Below, one piece after another: positions 9,654 through 22,191 of a stretch of 64,000 nucleotides of DNA. The translations under genes and the position numbers were made by a program. Positions within the stretch are counted from its first letter, which is position 1. Each line of letters begins with the position of its first letter. Source of the stretch: Streptomyces atratus (GTDB lineage: Bacteria > Actinomycetota > Actinomycetes > Streptomycetales > Streptomycetaceae); contig NZ_FPJO01000006.1 in NCBI RefSeq assembly GCF_900119365.1, positions 124,001 through 188,000 of the forward strand, read 5' to 3'. The notes beneath the pieces are model-generated. The model made no database searches. It had not been told where the DNA came from and saw nothing but the letters and a program-made list of their open reading frames with translations.

Positions 9654-10979
9654 GTGTCCTGCGCCTGAAATCCTGGCAATATATTTCGCTAACGAGTTGA
9701 GGATCTCGTCGGCGCTCTTGGTCCATGTGAACGGTTTGGGGTCCTCGTTCCAGGTCTGGATCCAGGTGCGGATGTCAGCCTCAAGGGCTTGGACCGATCG
9801 GTGGGTGCCGCGGCGGATGAGCTTGTCGGTGAGGTGTCCGAACCACCGCTCGACCTGGTTGATCCAGCTGGAACCAGTCGGTGTGAAGTGGATGTGGAAT
9901 CGGGGGTGCCGTCCGAGCCAGGCTTTGATCGCGGGCGTCTTGTGGGTGGCGTAATTGTCACAGATCAGGTGGACATCGAGTTCAGCCGGCACCACCTTGT
10001 CTATCTTGACCAGGAATTTCTTGAACTCCACGGCCCGATGACGACGATGAAGGGAACTGATGACGCTTCCGTCTTCGATGTCGAACGCGGCGAACAGGCT
10101 GGTCACGCCGTGCCGTTGGTAGTCGTGGGTGCGCCGTTCCGGCATACCGGGCATCATCGGCAGGACCGGCTGTGACCGGTCCAGGGCCTGGACCTGGGAT
10201 TTCTCATCCACACACAGCACCACCGCCTTCTCAGGCGGGTGGTGGTAGAGGCCGACGACATCGACGACCTTCTCCACGAACTGCGGATCCGTGGACAGCT
10301 TGAACGTGTCCTGGACGTGCGGCTTCAGGTCGAACTGCCGCCAGATCCGTCCGATCGTCGACTTCGACAGGCCGGTCCGCTCGGCCATCGACGCCCGCGA
10401 CCAGTGCGTGGCATCACGCGGCGACGTCTCCAGCGTGGCGACGACAACCTCCTCGACCCGGTCGAGGAGGATCGACGGCGGCCGGCCCGGCCGCAGTTCG
10501 TCGGCCAGACCTTCCAGCCGCAGCTCAACAAACCGGCGCCGCCACCGGGCCACCGTGGACACTGAGGTCCCCAGCCGGCTGGCGACCCGCTTGTTCGACA
10601 TGTCTTCGGCGCACGCCAGCACGATCCTCGACCGCAACGCCAATGCCTGCGAGGACTTCGCCCGACGGGCCCAACGCGTCAACTGTTCCCGTTCAAGATC
10701 GCTCAAAGACAGTCCGGTCTTCGGCCGCCCTGGCCGGTCGGTGTCCGCCAGACCCTCCAGCCGTGACTCCGCAAACCGCTTGCGCCACTTACCGACCGTC
10801 ATAGCCGACACACCCAAGTCATCGGCAACCCGCGCGTACACAACGTCCGGCTCGGCACACCGCAACACAATGCGCGCCCGAACGGCCAACCTCGACGTCC
10901 CCCGTGACCAGCCGACCAGCTGGTCACGCTCGTCAGCGGTCAACACGAACTCGACGGAAGGGCGCCCCGGAAACGACAT
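9654..10979 (-). CDS. IS630 transposase with duplicated HTH, no internal stop
   Basis: From ATG 10979 the protein has two successive helix-turn-helix modules (VYARVADDLGVSAMTVGKWRKRF and NKRVASRLGTSVSTVARWRRRF, each followed by LEGLAD and a PGRP linker). A third HTH-like segment (SMAERTGLSKSTIGRIW) follows, then the DDE catalytic core: Asp in VVLCVDEKSQVQALDR, Asp in LICDNYATHK, Glu in WINQVERWFGHL. The coding frame reaches the element's end without a stop: the last codons run into the target TA. With A or G after the duplicated TA a stop would form; here the next base is C, so translation continues into the monooxygenase remnant until 9327. Confidence 0.88.
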
Positions 10980-11025
10980 CCTGAAACCGTAGCAACTTAA
11001 CGCCAGGATTTCAGGCGCAGGACAG
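9654..11025 (-). mobile_element. IS630-family element, complete, with TA duplication
   Basis: The two ends carry 23-bp perfect inverted repeats (9655-9677 and 11002-11024, outer part TGTCCTGCGCCTGAAATCC), each preceded by one mismatched outer base. Immediately outside both ends is TA (9652-9653 and 11026-11027), the target duplication expected of IS630/Tc1-mariner elements. The length is 1372 bp with one transposase gene. Identical ends and an undamaged gene suggest recent insertion. Confidence 0.92.
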
Positions 11026-12352
11026 TAGTTGATCTGCGACTCGATCATGTAGATGAGGCTGGTGTGTCCCACGCCCGTGTTGGGTCCTGCCATCAGGAAC
11101 AGGTTGGGGAATCCCGCGACGGTCGTACCGAGGTGTGCCTGCGGGCTGCCTTGCCAGACCTCCTTCAGGGACCGTCCGTCACCACCTATGACGCGCTGCG
11201 CGTAGGAGGCGTCGGTGACACGGAATCCGGTTCCGAAGATCAGTACGTCCACTGGATGCGTGGCGCCGGCGGATGCGGCGCCACCGGGTGAGGCTTGCGC
11301 GCCGCCGCGCGGGGTGGTGAGGACCGTGTTCGGTCCGACGCTCGCGATCGGGTCGGTGACGACGCGGACGTTGGGTTGAACCAGTGCCGGGTAGTAGTTG
11401 TCGGAAAGCAGGACCCGCTTGCAGCCCAGTGCGTAGTCCGGGGTCAGCTTGGACCGCAGCTCGGGGTTCTTGACCTGGCGGTGCAGGTGGGCCAGTGCCT
11501 CCCGACGCCCCAGCGCGGCCATGGTGCGGTTGCCGAGCAGTGCCGGCAAAGTCGTCTCCCGAGTCATGTACTCCCAGCCTCGCGCCAGTCGCTGCACCGG
11601 CGGGGCCAGCCGGAACAGGCGACGCTGCCACGCCGGGACCGGCCGATCCTGGCGCGGGGCGATCCATGATGGAGTGCGCTGAAAGACAGTCACCTGAAGG
11701 GCCGTGCGCTGCAGGTGAGGAATGAACTGGACGGCGCTCGCGCCGGTGCCGATCACGCCCACCCGCTTGGCCGACAGGTCCAGGTCGTGCTTCCATCCGG
11801 CGGAGTGGAACGCCTCTCCGGCGAAACCCTCCAGACCCGGCAGCGAGGGGATGGCCGGCTCCGAAAGAGGCCCTTGGGCCATCACCAGCAGCCCGGCGCT
11901 GAGCGGTCCGGTGCTGGTGTCCAGGTCCCAGCGCAGCCGCTCAGGGTCCCAGGTGGCGCGCTGCAGCTCGCAGCCGAGCCGAAGGCGGGGCGTCAGGCCG
12001 TATCGGTCGACGCAGCGCTTCAGGTACCGCTCGATCTCTTCCTGAGGCGCGAAGCGCCTGCTCCAGGTGGGGTTGGGTGCGAACGAGAACGAGTACAGGC
12101 GCGAGGGCACGTCACAGGCGCATCCGGGATAGGCGTTGTCCCGCCACGTGCCGCCGACCTCATCGGCCCGCTCCAGTATCAGCAGGTCGCGGTAGCCCTC
12201 CTGCAGCAGCCGGACGGCTGTGCCGAGGCCCGCGAATCCCGCGCCGACGATGACGACGGATACGTGTCCGGGTGAGGCGTCGGCCGCTTCGTGCGGGGCC
12301 GGGTTCGTGGTGTGCGGGTCGGTCATGATCCTCCTCCACCCAAAAGAGTGCT

Positions 12353-12384
12353 CATACGCGTTACGATCGTATGCGTTACGATCG
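12353..12384. promoter_or_regulatory. Operator-like repeats in a divergent promoter
   Basis: The 86-bp gap between the monooxygenase and the dehydrogenase holds two direct copies of GCGTTACGATCG (12358-12369 and 12373-12384), 15 bp apart. It also holds an overlapping inverted pair CATACG (12353-12358) and CGTATG (12368-12373). A related ACGATCG element lies before the PaaX-family gene at 14724. It is probably the binding site for a shared regulator of both operons. Confidence 0.6.
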
Positions 12385-12412
12385 CAACTCACTCGATGGA
12401 TGGAGTAGGCGA

Positions 12413-13642
12413 ATGAGGATTCTGGCTCTCGGCGGCCCCGGAGCGATGGGCGCCGTAGCGGTACGTGTGGCGGCCGGACTCCCCGGCGTCACCGAGATCG
12501 TGGTGGCCGACCGGAACCTGGAGGCGGCCCGGACTCTGGTGCGCCGGCTCGTTGAGGACGGCACGGATGGCGCGCCGATGCGGGCGCTCAAGGTGGACGC
12601 GACCGACAGCGGCGCCCTGCACGCCGCTTTGCACAACGCCGATGTCGTGCTCAACACCGTCGGCCCGTATTACCGGTTCGGTCTGACCGTGCTGCGTGCC
12701 GCGATCACGACCGGCACCCACTACCTGGACATCTGCGACGACTGGGAGCCGACCCTGCAGATGCTCGGCCTGAATGAGGAGGCCCGGGCCGCCGGGGTCC
12801 GTGCCGTGGTGGGAATGGGTGCCAGCCCCGGTGTCAGCAATCTGCTGGCCACACGCGCCGTCCGGCAGCTGGACCATGTCCAGGACCTGTACACCGCATG
12901 GCCCGTCGACGTCTCCGGCAGCGGTGGGGACGACGAGCAGCTGAGCGACCCCGACGGGCGCCCCAGCGCGGCCGCCGTGCACTGGATGGAGCAGATCAGC
13001 GGGAAAGTGGCGGTGGTCAGCGACGGCCGGCTCGTCCACCGGCGGCCGCTCCGGCCGGTCGCCCTCTCCGTATCCGCCGGACACACCGGCACGGCCTACA
13101 CCGTCGGCCACCCCGAGCCGGTCACCCTCCACCGCAGCTTCCGGCCGGCCGGCGAGGCCGCCAACCTCATGGTCGTCACCCCGGGCACGGTGGCCTACCT
13201 CGACGTCCTGCGCCGCGACATCGACGCCGGCAAACTCACCAACGAGACCGCAGCGGCCGATCTGGCCAAGCCGTCGATGTCCCGCGCGCTGCGGGCCACC
13301 GCGGGTGCCATGACCCGCAAGGGGCCCGGGTCACTGCCCCCGTTCTTCGCCACCGCCACGGGCATCCGCGACGGCCGCCGCGTCACCGCTCTGGCCCGGC
13401 TCGCCGATACACCCGGCGCCTCGGCGCTGCTCAACGACATGGCGGAGGCAACCGGCCTGCCTCTGGCGCTGGGGCTCGCACAACTACTGGACGGAACCGG
13501 TGGCCACCTCGGCGTCCACCCGCCGGAGACAGCCATCGACGCCGAACGCTTCTTCCTCGACCTGGCACGCCACGTGCCCGGCCTTCCCGACGGCGACGGC
13601 CCTCGCGACGGCGTGATCATCGACGTGACCCCGGCCGAGTGA
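12413..13642 (+). CDS. Saccharopine dehydrogenase-like NAD(P)-binding protein
   Basis: Starts at ATG 12413, 3 bases after GGAGTAGG (12402-12409). The 409-residue product has an N-terminal Rossmann fold (ILALGGPGAMGAVAV, then acidic VADRN at the end of strand 2) and the family motif VVLNTVGPYYRFGLTVLRAAITTGTHYLDICDD-like region around residues 80-115 (key: NTVGPY and HYLDICD). A VVGMGASPGVSNLLA segment follows. These proteins are NAD(P)-dependent oxidoreductases or acyl reductases; true saccharopine activity is unlikely. Divergent from the monooxygenase and 20 bp before the hydrolase, it probably acts on the same ketone-derived substrate. Confidence 0.8.
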   Translation: MRILALGGPGAMGAVAVRVAAGLPGVTEIVVADRNLEAARTLVRRLVEDGTDGAPMRALKVDATDSGALHAALHNADVVLNTVGPYYRFGLTVLRAAITTGTHYLDICDDWEPTLQMLGLNEEARAAGVRAVVGMGASPGVSNLLATRAVRQLDHVQDLYTAWPVDVSGSGGDDEQLSDPDGRPSAAAVHWMEQISGKVAVVSDGRLVHRRPLRPVALSVSAGHTGTAYTVGHPEPVTLHRSFRPAGEAANLMVVTPGTVAYLDVLRRDIDAGKLTNETAAADLAKPSMSRALRATAGAMTRKGPGSLPPFFATATGIRDGRRVTALARLADTPGASALLNDMAEATGLPLALGLAQLLDGTGGHLGVHPPETAIDAERFFLDLARHVPGLPDGDGPRDGVIIDVTPAE

Positions 13643-13662
13643 AGCGCAACAGGAGATACGAC

Positions 13663-14511
13663 GTGCCATCGAAAGAAGCCACCGCACCCCCCACCGAGTT
13701 CATCGACGTCGCGGGACGTGCCGTCCACTACACCGCGGCGGGCGATGGCCCCCCGGTGCTCCTGCTGCACGGCCTGGACCGCAGCCTGGCGGACTGGGCA
13801 CCGCTCCAGGCCGCCCTGCCCGACCACCGGCTCATCGCAATCGACATCCCCGGGTTCGGTCGGTCGCAGCCCCTGCCGGAGTGCCGGCTCGCCTCACTGG
13901 CCGGGCACGTCGAGCGGGTGCTCGACCGACTCGGCCTCACGTCCGCCGTGCACGTGGTCGGCAATTCCCTCGGTGGCGCCATCGCGATGCAGCTCACCGC
14001 ACATGCCCCCGCGCGCGTGTCCTCGCTGACGCTGCTCAGCAGCGCTGGATTCGGCCGCGAGGTCACCTGGGCGCTGCGTATCCTCGACCTGCCGCTGCTC
14101 TGGCGGCTGCTTCTGCGCCCCGATGAGGGGAACGCACGGCTGACGGAGCGTTCCCTCTTCCATGATCCGGACTTCGCGACCCCCGAACGGATCGCCGCGG
14201 CACTCGCTCTCGCCCGCCGCGAAGGAGCCGCCCGGACACTGCGACAGGTGGCCCGCGAGCTCGGTACCTGGCGCGGCGTACGTTCCAGCTGGCGCACGAA
14301 GCTGCTCGCTGAGGTCTCGGCGCTCGTTACCCCGACACTGGTCGTCTGGGGCACCCACGACCGCATCCTCCCAGCCCGCCATCTCATCAACGCCGCGTCC
14401 GCCCTGCCCCGGGCACGCACCCACCTCTTCGCGCGAACCGGTCACCTGCCACAGATCGAGCGCGCTGAAGAGACAGCCGCCCTGCTCAGCTCGTTCTGGA
14501 GCGACTTGTGA
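13663..14511 (+). CDS. Alpha/beta hydrolase
   Basis: GTG at 13663 with AGGAG 7 bases before it; 282 residues. The fold is clear: oxyanion-hole motif LLHGLDRS, nucleophile elbow VVGNSLGGAI (Ser), acid in VVWGTHDRILP (Asp), and base in RTGHLPQIE (His). All triad members are present, and a cap domain of about 70 residues sits between strands 6 and 7. Such enzymes cleave esters, lactones or C-C bonds. Following a Baeyer-Villiger enzyme, the natural role would be hydrolysis of the ester or lactone formed. Co-transcribed with the dehydrogenase (20-bp gap). Confidence 0.86.
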   Translation: MPSKEATAPPTEFIDVAGRAVHYTAAGDGPPVLLLHGLDRSLADWAPLQAALPDHRLIAIDIPGFGRSQPLPECRLASLAGHVERVLDRLGLTSAVHVVGNSLGGAIAMQLTAHAPARVSSLTLLSSAGFGREVTWALRILDLPLLWRLLLRPDEGNARLTERSLFHDPDFATPERIAAALALARREGAARTLRQVARELGTWRGVRSSWRTKLLAEVSALVTPTLVVWGTHDRILPARHLINAASALPRARTHLFARTGHLPQIERAEETAALLSSFWSDL

Positions 14512-14713
14512 AGCGCGTCGCGCGAGGAATTGGCGGCGGGTGCAACGCCCAGGTCCCGACCCCGGATCGCCTTACGCACGCCTGCCGGTAGGCCGCCTGG
14601 TCGCCCCAGTCCGGATCGGGGGCGACCACAACAATCGGCCTCGCCTCGCGGCCCCCGACCAGGACCTCGTCGAGGTAGTCGGCATCACTCCCAGTGCCCA
14701 TGAGCCGAAGGTA

Positions 14714-14745
14714 ATCTATTCCGTAAACGATCGAATCGATTCCGA
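14714..14745 (+). promoter_or_regulatory. Operator-like palindrome before the PaaX-type gene
   Basis: GTAAACGATCG is followed by AATCGATT and then CCGATCGC, giving a symmetric CGATCG-AATCGATT-C-CGATCG arrangement about 80-105 bp before the PaaX start. The ACGATCG core matches the repeats at 12358-12384. This suggests autoregulation and control of the divergent catabolic genes by one protein. The rest of 14512-14820 holds no clear gene; a minus-strand open frame there lacks a start site. Confidence 0.5.
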
Positions 14746-14820
14746 TCGCTCCTCGATTCAGCACCCCACCGCGGCACCTTGATCAACCACCTCGACGACG
14801 CCCGAAAGGCTCACCACTCC

Positions 14821-15717
14821 ATGCCTGGAACGGATTCACCCCGCACTCCGGAACCAGCCGTCCAGGTCCCCACCCGGACACTCGTCGAGGCACTGATCCG
14901 CACCGACCACACCGTTGACACCGGCGAGCTCTACGCCATCGCCCCTCTGCTCGGCATGACCGACCAACAGGTGCGGCTGTGCGTCAAGCGGCTCGTCACC
15001 GAAGGGCGGTTCACCCAGGAAGGCAGGGGACGCAAAGCAGTCCTGCGGGCCACCGGCGCCACCGAGCAGACTCTTGGGCCCGACGTCGAGTTCGTCACAC
15101 ACGCCTTCCGGCAGGACGCGGGCCTCGCCCCCTGGGACGGTACCTGGCACCTCGTCGCGTTCGCGGTCCCCGAGACCGCCCGCTCCGCACGCGACGCCCT
15201 GCGAGCCGCTCTCACCCGGCTCGGCGGTGCACCCGTGCAGGGCGGCCTCTACATCAGCGCCAACGCCTGGGAGCCCTACGTCGAAGACCAAGCCCGTCAC
15301 CTCGATGTCCTCGACCACCTCACGCTGTTGACCACGGACAACCTGCGCCACGGCAACGAAAACGACCCCGCCGAAATCGCCCGCACCCTATGGCCACAGG
15401 ACGAGATCGCCGACCGCTACCAGCGACTCGCCTCCGTCGCCCGACCGCGGCTGCGCCGACTCCAGGAAGACACCCACCTCCCCAGCCCCCAGCGGCTGAC
15501 GATCGCGGTCGAACTGGCCGCCGAATTCACCCGCGCCATGGAGCCCGACCCCCTCCTGCCGCCGGAACTGCTGCCCCAGCCCTGGCCCGGCACACAGGCC
15601 CGTGAACTCGTCGCGCAGTGCTGGTCGCTCCTGGGCGAGTACACAGAGGAGAGCGAGCGAGTCAGCCTCTTCCAGCTCTACCGCGACGTGATCCGCCCAG
15701 CAGCTGCCGACAACTGA
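14821..15717 (+). CDS. PaaX-family transcriptional regulator
   Basis: The 298-residue protein has the PaaX layout: an N-terminal winged helix (VEALIRTDHTVDTGELYAIAPLLGMTDQQVRLCVKRLVTEGRF), a central domain with APWDGTWHLVAFAVPE and GGAPVQGGLYISANAWEPYV, and the C-terminal PaaX domain with LPSPQRLTIAVELAAEF. PaaX proteins repress aromatic or other catabolic operons and are released by a CoA-thioester ligand. The ATG at 14821 is chosen although its ribosome binding site is weak; a TTG at 14779 is in frame. Adjacent to the monooxygenase/hydrolase island, it is the likely controller of that pathway. Confidence 0.85.
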   Translation: MPGTDSPRTPEPAVQVPTRTLVEALIRTDHTVDTGELYAIAPLLGMTDQQVRLCVKRLVTEGRFTQEGRGRKAVLRATGATEQTLGPDVEFVTHAFRQDAGLAPWDGTWHLVAFAVPETARSARDALRAALTRLGGAPVQGGLYISANAWEPYVEDQARHLDVLDHLTLLTTDNLRHGNENDPAEIARTLWPQDEIADRYQRLASVARPRLRRLQEDTHLPSPQRLTIAVELAAEFTRAMEPDPLLPPELLPQPWPGTQARELVAQCWSLLGEYTEESERVSLFQLYRDVIRPAAADN

Positions 15718-15824
15718 GGCCCGCTGCACCGACTGGCTCGGACAGGCCCCCGGCATGGGATGCAGGCCGGCAACGGTGCTTCCGCCTCACTCAGGCCCAC
15801 GGGCGGTCTGAGGCTGTACCGCAA

Positions 15825-15971
15825 CTACGCGGGACGCCGCCCGGGCCGCTCAGCCACTGCCAGCACCAGCGCCAGCGGCGCCAGAAACACCGTTGCCACT
15901 AGCACGAGGCCGGCGGCGCACAGCAGCACGGCACCCAGCAGTCCGGCAACCACCGTCACGGGCAGCCACAC
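15825..15971 (-). CDS. Possible 48-residue membrane peptide
   Basis: A short frame from GTG 15971 encodes two hydrophobic runs (VTVVAGLLGAVLLCAAGLVL and ATVFLAPLALVLAVA) and ends in a basic tail, which would form a small two-helix membrane peptide. A GAGGGGAG stretch lies directly before the GTG and would suit the in-frame GTG at 15959 better by spacing. It could also be the tail of a decayed membrane protein. The rest of 15718-16415 has no gene that I can support. Confidence 0.35.
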   Translation of the reverse strand: MWLPVTVVAGLLGAVLLCAAGLVLVATVFLAPLALVLAVAERPGRRPA

Positions 15972-16016
15972 CTCCCCTCATCCTGGCGAAGCTAAGAACG
16001 GGCGCCGAAGATGACC

Positions 16017-16120
16017 GAGGATCGCAACGTGGCAACCGAGGGTCACAACGCCACATACCCCGGTCTCACCCGGGGGAGGAGGCCGTGGCGACCGCCCTTC
16101 GGGATGGTTGAGGATCGCAA
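16017..16120. repeat. Short direct repeats with an internal hairpin
   Basis: GAGGATCGCAACG occurs at 16017-16029 and 16108-16120. Between them CCCCGG (16058-16063) can pair with CCGGGG (16070-16075). This is noncoding; it may be an eroded IS end or a dispersed intergenic repeat. I see nothing else in 15972-16415. Confidence 0.5.
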
Positions 16121-16415
16121 CGACGTGATCAAGAGGACGGGCTCCACCATCACTACGGGACCTCCTCCAGCCCGGACGGGGACGACGAGATGAGGTGCGC
16201 CCGGCATTTCTCCGGGCTAAGACCGACCGGCAATAGGGGGGCGGCGTCGCGGGGCTGGGCACGCACATCTGCCGCGTTGTCGTCAATCAACAACTTCCCC
16301 AAGCTCTCGGCTTCGCTCGAGCAGGGGAGACCCCATTGCGTTGCCTCAATCCTCCGCCTTGCAACTGCACGCACCCAGCCCCGCTCCTTCACCCACCCCC
16401 CAATTGCCGGTCGGT

Positions 16416-17363
16416 CTAACTCGGAGGTGTGGCGCGCTGGGCCCACTTCGGTATCCAGATCCCGCTGTCGGGGCGCCCGGGGTATGCAGACATGAGGTGG
16501 TTACGCAGTGCGGTGAGGGCGGGGTGCGGGTTGTCGGTGCGCCAGATCAGTGAGTGGGGGTAGACCGGGGTCGGGTCGTGCAGGGGGATGCGCCGCAGGT
16601 CGTGGCCGGCGGGCCAGACCAGCGGTGTCTGCTCACTGACGAAGGTCGCCAATGTCGAGGAGCCCGCGATCGTGTCGAGGAGGGGCTCGATACCGAAGTC
16701 GGGGCCGACCGAGTCGATGGTGAGACCGAACGTGGCGGCGAGTTCGTCATAGTAGGCGGCCCACTCGGTGCCAGGCATGTTGCCGGGCATCCAGATCCGG
16801 CGCCCGGCGAGCTGGGCGGGAGCGATCGCGCGGACGGCCGCGAACTCGTGAGCCGGCCCGGTGAACAGGTACAGCGGTTCATCGAAGACCGGAGTGGCCT
16901 CGATGTCGCCGGGGAGCTGCCGGCCCGGCATGGTCACGGCGCGGAAGGTCGCGTCGATCGTCCCGGACCGGACGGCGGCGATGGCCGTGTCGGAGTCGAA
17001 GAGGGTCACGACATCAAGATCGGTCTCGGGATACGCACGGTGGAAGTCGCGCAGCAGACCCGCCAGTGAGAGCCGACGGCCGATCACGTCGACGCGCAAC
17101 GCCCGGCGCCCTGGCCGCACGGAAGCGGCTGCCCGTTCCTCGGCTTGGAGGAGAGCCCGGGCGTAAGGCAGGAACGCCTGCCCGTCGATGGTCAGCCGGG
17201 CCCCGCGGGCCGTACGGCTGAACAGCTGCACACCGAGGTCCCTCTCCAGCACGGCGATGCGCTTTGACACGGCTTGTGGGGTGATCGACAAGTTGACTGC
17301 GGCTTCTTGGAATTGTCCTGCGTCCACGGCGGTGACGAAGGTGCGCACGGCGGTGAGGTCCAT
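16416..17363 (-). CDS. LysR-family transcriptional regulator
   Basis: A 315-residue LysR protein. The N-terminal winged HTH is MDLTAVRTFVTAVDAG followed by FQEAAVNLSITPQAVSKRIAVLERDLGVQLFSR; the effector-binding domain starts near LRVDVIGRR (residue 90) and contains VRSGTIDATFRAV. The ATG at 17363 is preceded by AGGA 9 bases upstream; an ATG at 17372 is also possible. The usual target of such a regulator is a divergent gene, but the 350 bp before dnaE contain only decayed sequence, so its original target may be lost or lie elsewhere. Confidence 0.88.
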   Translation of the reverse strand: MDLTAVRTFVTAVDAGQFQEAAVNLSITPQAVSKRIAVLERDLGVQLFSRTARGARLTIDGQAFLPYARALLQAEERAAASVRPGRRALRVDVIGRRLSLAGLLRDFHRAYPETDLDVVTLFDSDTAIAAVRSGTIDATFRAVTMPGRQLPGDIEATPVFDEPLYLFTGPAHEFAAVRAIAPAQLAGRRIWMPGNMPGTEWAAYYDELAATFGLTIDSVGPDFGIEPLLDTIAGSSTLATFVSEQTPLVWPAGHDLRRIPLHDPTPVYPHSLIWRTDNPHPALTALRNHLMSAYPGRPDSGIWIPKWAQRATPPS

Positions 17364-17381
17364 GCTGACCATCCTAGGTAG

Positions 17382-17418
17382 ACAACCAATAGTTGAGCCT
17401 GATCGGCGAAATGGTTGT
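17382..17418. promoter_or_regulatory. Inverted repeat at the LysR promoter
   Basis: ACAACCA (17382-17388) and TGGTTGT (17412-17418) form an inverted pair just upstream of the LysR start, with a 23-base interior. This fits an autoregulatory LysR site. Bases 17420-17716 hold no supported gene apart from traces of a membrane-protein-like frame (LQWLGLIVFTGGAAYWPFP). Confidence 0.45.
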
Positions 17419-17716
17419 TTGATTCCGGTGCGCCATGCTCGCTTTGATGTCTCTGGTCAACGTGCGGTTTGGCAAGCAGAGCGGCAGGAGGAGTGCTGCT
17501 GGCGCCAGGTGACTGCCGGGTCTGCACTTCAATGGCTCGGGCTGATCGTGTTCACGGGTGGTGCGGCCTATTGGCCGTTCCCTCGGCGTGACCACACCGC
17601 GATGGGTCCAACCGTCAGCCCATCTGCCGATGCTGGTGTGGTCGGCCACCGTCAAGGCCACCATCGCGTCTCTGGTCGGGGTGGGGCTTCCTACTCACCC
17701 CGGAGGCGACCTACCC

Positions 17717-21309
<3,593 letters not shown>

Positions 21310-21313
<4 letters not shown>

Positions 21314-21690
21314 TGCCGGGGACCGGCGAGAGTGCCGCTGTCGAACTACGGACCTCCAGGACGGCCCCTCCTTGCCCACACTGCGGTTCGATCCGTGGCC
21401 CCTCTTTGAGTGCTCCGGCAGCGTCTTGGTGAGCCCGTACGACGATGGAGTCGACCGACACGGTCCAGTCGATGTCGTCGAGAGCATCCGCCGCCACGAG
21501 CAGGGCTGCGAGGATCTTCTCCCGGGTTCCGTCGACGGCCCACCTGATCAGGCGCTTGTGGACGGTCCGGAACGAACCGAGTTCGTCGGGAACGTCCCGC
21601 CACATCAGCGGCTCGATCCGGTCCCACATCGCATCGGTGATCACTGATCGGACAGGCACATCCGATCAACCGACCAACCCACCAAAGAGA
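21310..21690 (-). pseudogene. IS5-type transposase fragment with internal deletion
   Basis: Pieces of an IS5-family (DUF4096-type) transposase: DAMWDRIEPLM joins directly to WRDVPDELGSFRTVHKRLIRW, so roughly 30 residues normally lying between them are missing. The first catalytic part follows (IDWTVSVDSIVVRAHQDAAGALK). After this the frame degenerates where it meets the 3' end of dnaE. No inverted repeats are visible. It is a dead fragment. Confidence 0.7.
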
Positions 21691-22026
21691 CACGCTCTAG
21701 CCGTACAGGAACCATTCCCGGTCGCCAGGGCCTTTACGTTCTCAGTGGGGATGGGGGCATCTTTTCTGGCCGGAAACCGCTCCCACCTCGGGCTGCAATA
21801 GCGTTTCATTCTCCGGCTTGCCAGTGCGAAGACCGAAGTGACGGAATTGTCCCTATGAATGATGGCCCGAGCAAGGAGAGTCACGGCGGAGGCGCTTTTC
21901 ACAGGGGAGGTCGAGTGTCAAGTGTTCAATGAATTTTGATGGAAGATTGGCGCAATACAGCCCATGTGATCAATGTTCGCATATGGGACATAGTCCGGAG
22001 AACCTCTCCTTCCTTTTGAGGGGCTG

Positions 22027-22056
22027 TTGACACGTATGATCATCGGCACTTAGGTT
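22027..22056 (+). promoter_or_regulatory. Putative sigma-70 type promoter for the precursor gene
   Basis: TTGACA (22027-22032) and TAGGTT (22051-22056) are 18 bp apart, giving an expected start near 22063 and a leader of about 130 bases before the precursor ATG. The region 21700-22020 has lower GC content than its neighbours and no gene I can support, consistent with a regulatory stretch. Confidence 0.5.
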
Positions 22057-22191
22057 CCTGAGCGGTAAGTTCTGGCGTTCGGCGTGGAAACCTGTAGCAG
22101 ATATTTCTTCCTCGCAAGAGCCGGGCCATTGGGCCACGGGAAATATCCGTTACTTTCCATGCACGCCCTGACTATGAACAGGAGTTGCATC

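Larger units (their letters stand above)
9327..12326 (-). pseudogene. Baeyer-Villiger monooxygenase interrupted by IS630
   Basis: Removing the IS630 element and one TA (1374 bp, 458 codons) leaves a continuous 541-residue flavoprotein. Its front half has the FAD Rossmann motif GAGFAGLG, then the type I Baeyer-Villiger fingerprint FAGEAFHSAGW (FxGxxxHxxxW), then the NADPH Rossmann motif GVIGTGASAVQ and FGTGF. The family converts ketones to esters or lactones with NADPH and O2. The ATG at 12326 follows GGAGGAGG. The join restores SQINYLVSTLRLMRSRG, the expected family sequence. The insertion is in frame at both ends, so a single 1000-codon ORF spans all three parts. Enzyme activity is unlikely while the IS is present. 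Confidence 0.88.

Noticed and set aside
14486..14764. Minus-strand frame between hydrolase and PaaX-type gene
   Set aside because: Has a plausible composition (RPIVVVAPDPDWGDQ) but no ribosome binding site, and its end overlaps the hydrolase; too weak to call a gene.
16012..16130. Repeated GAGGATCGCAACG considered as a CRISPR array
   Set aside because: Only two 13-bp copies 91 bp apart with no regular spacer and no cas genes.
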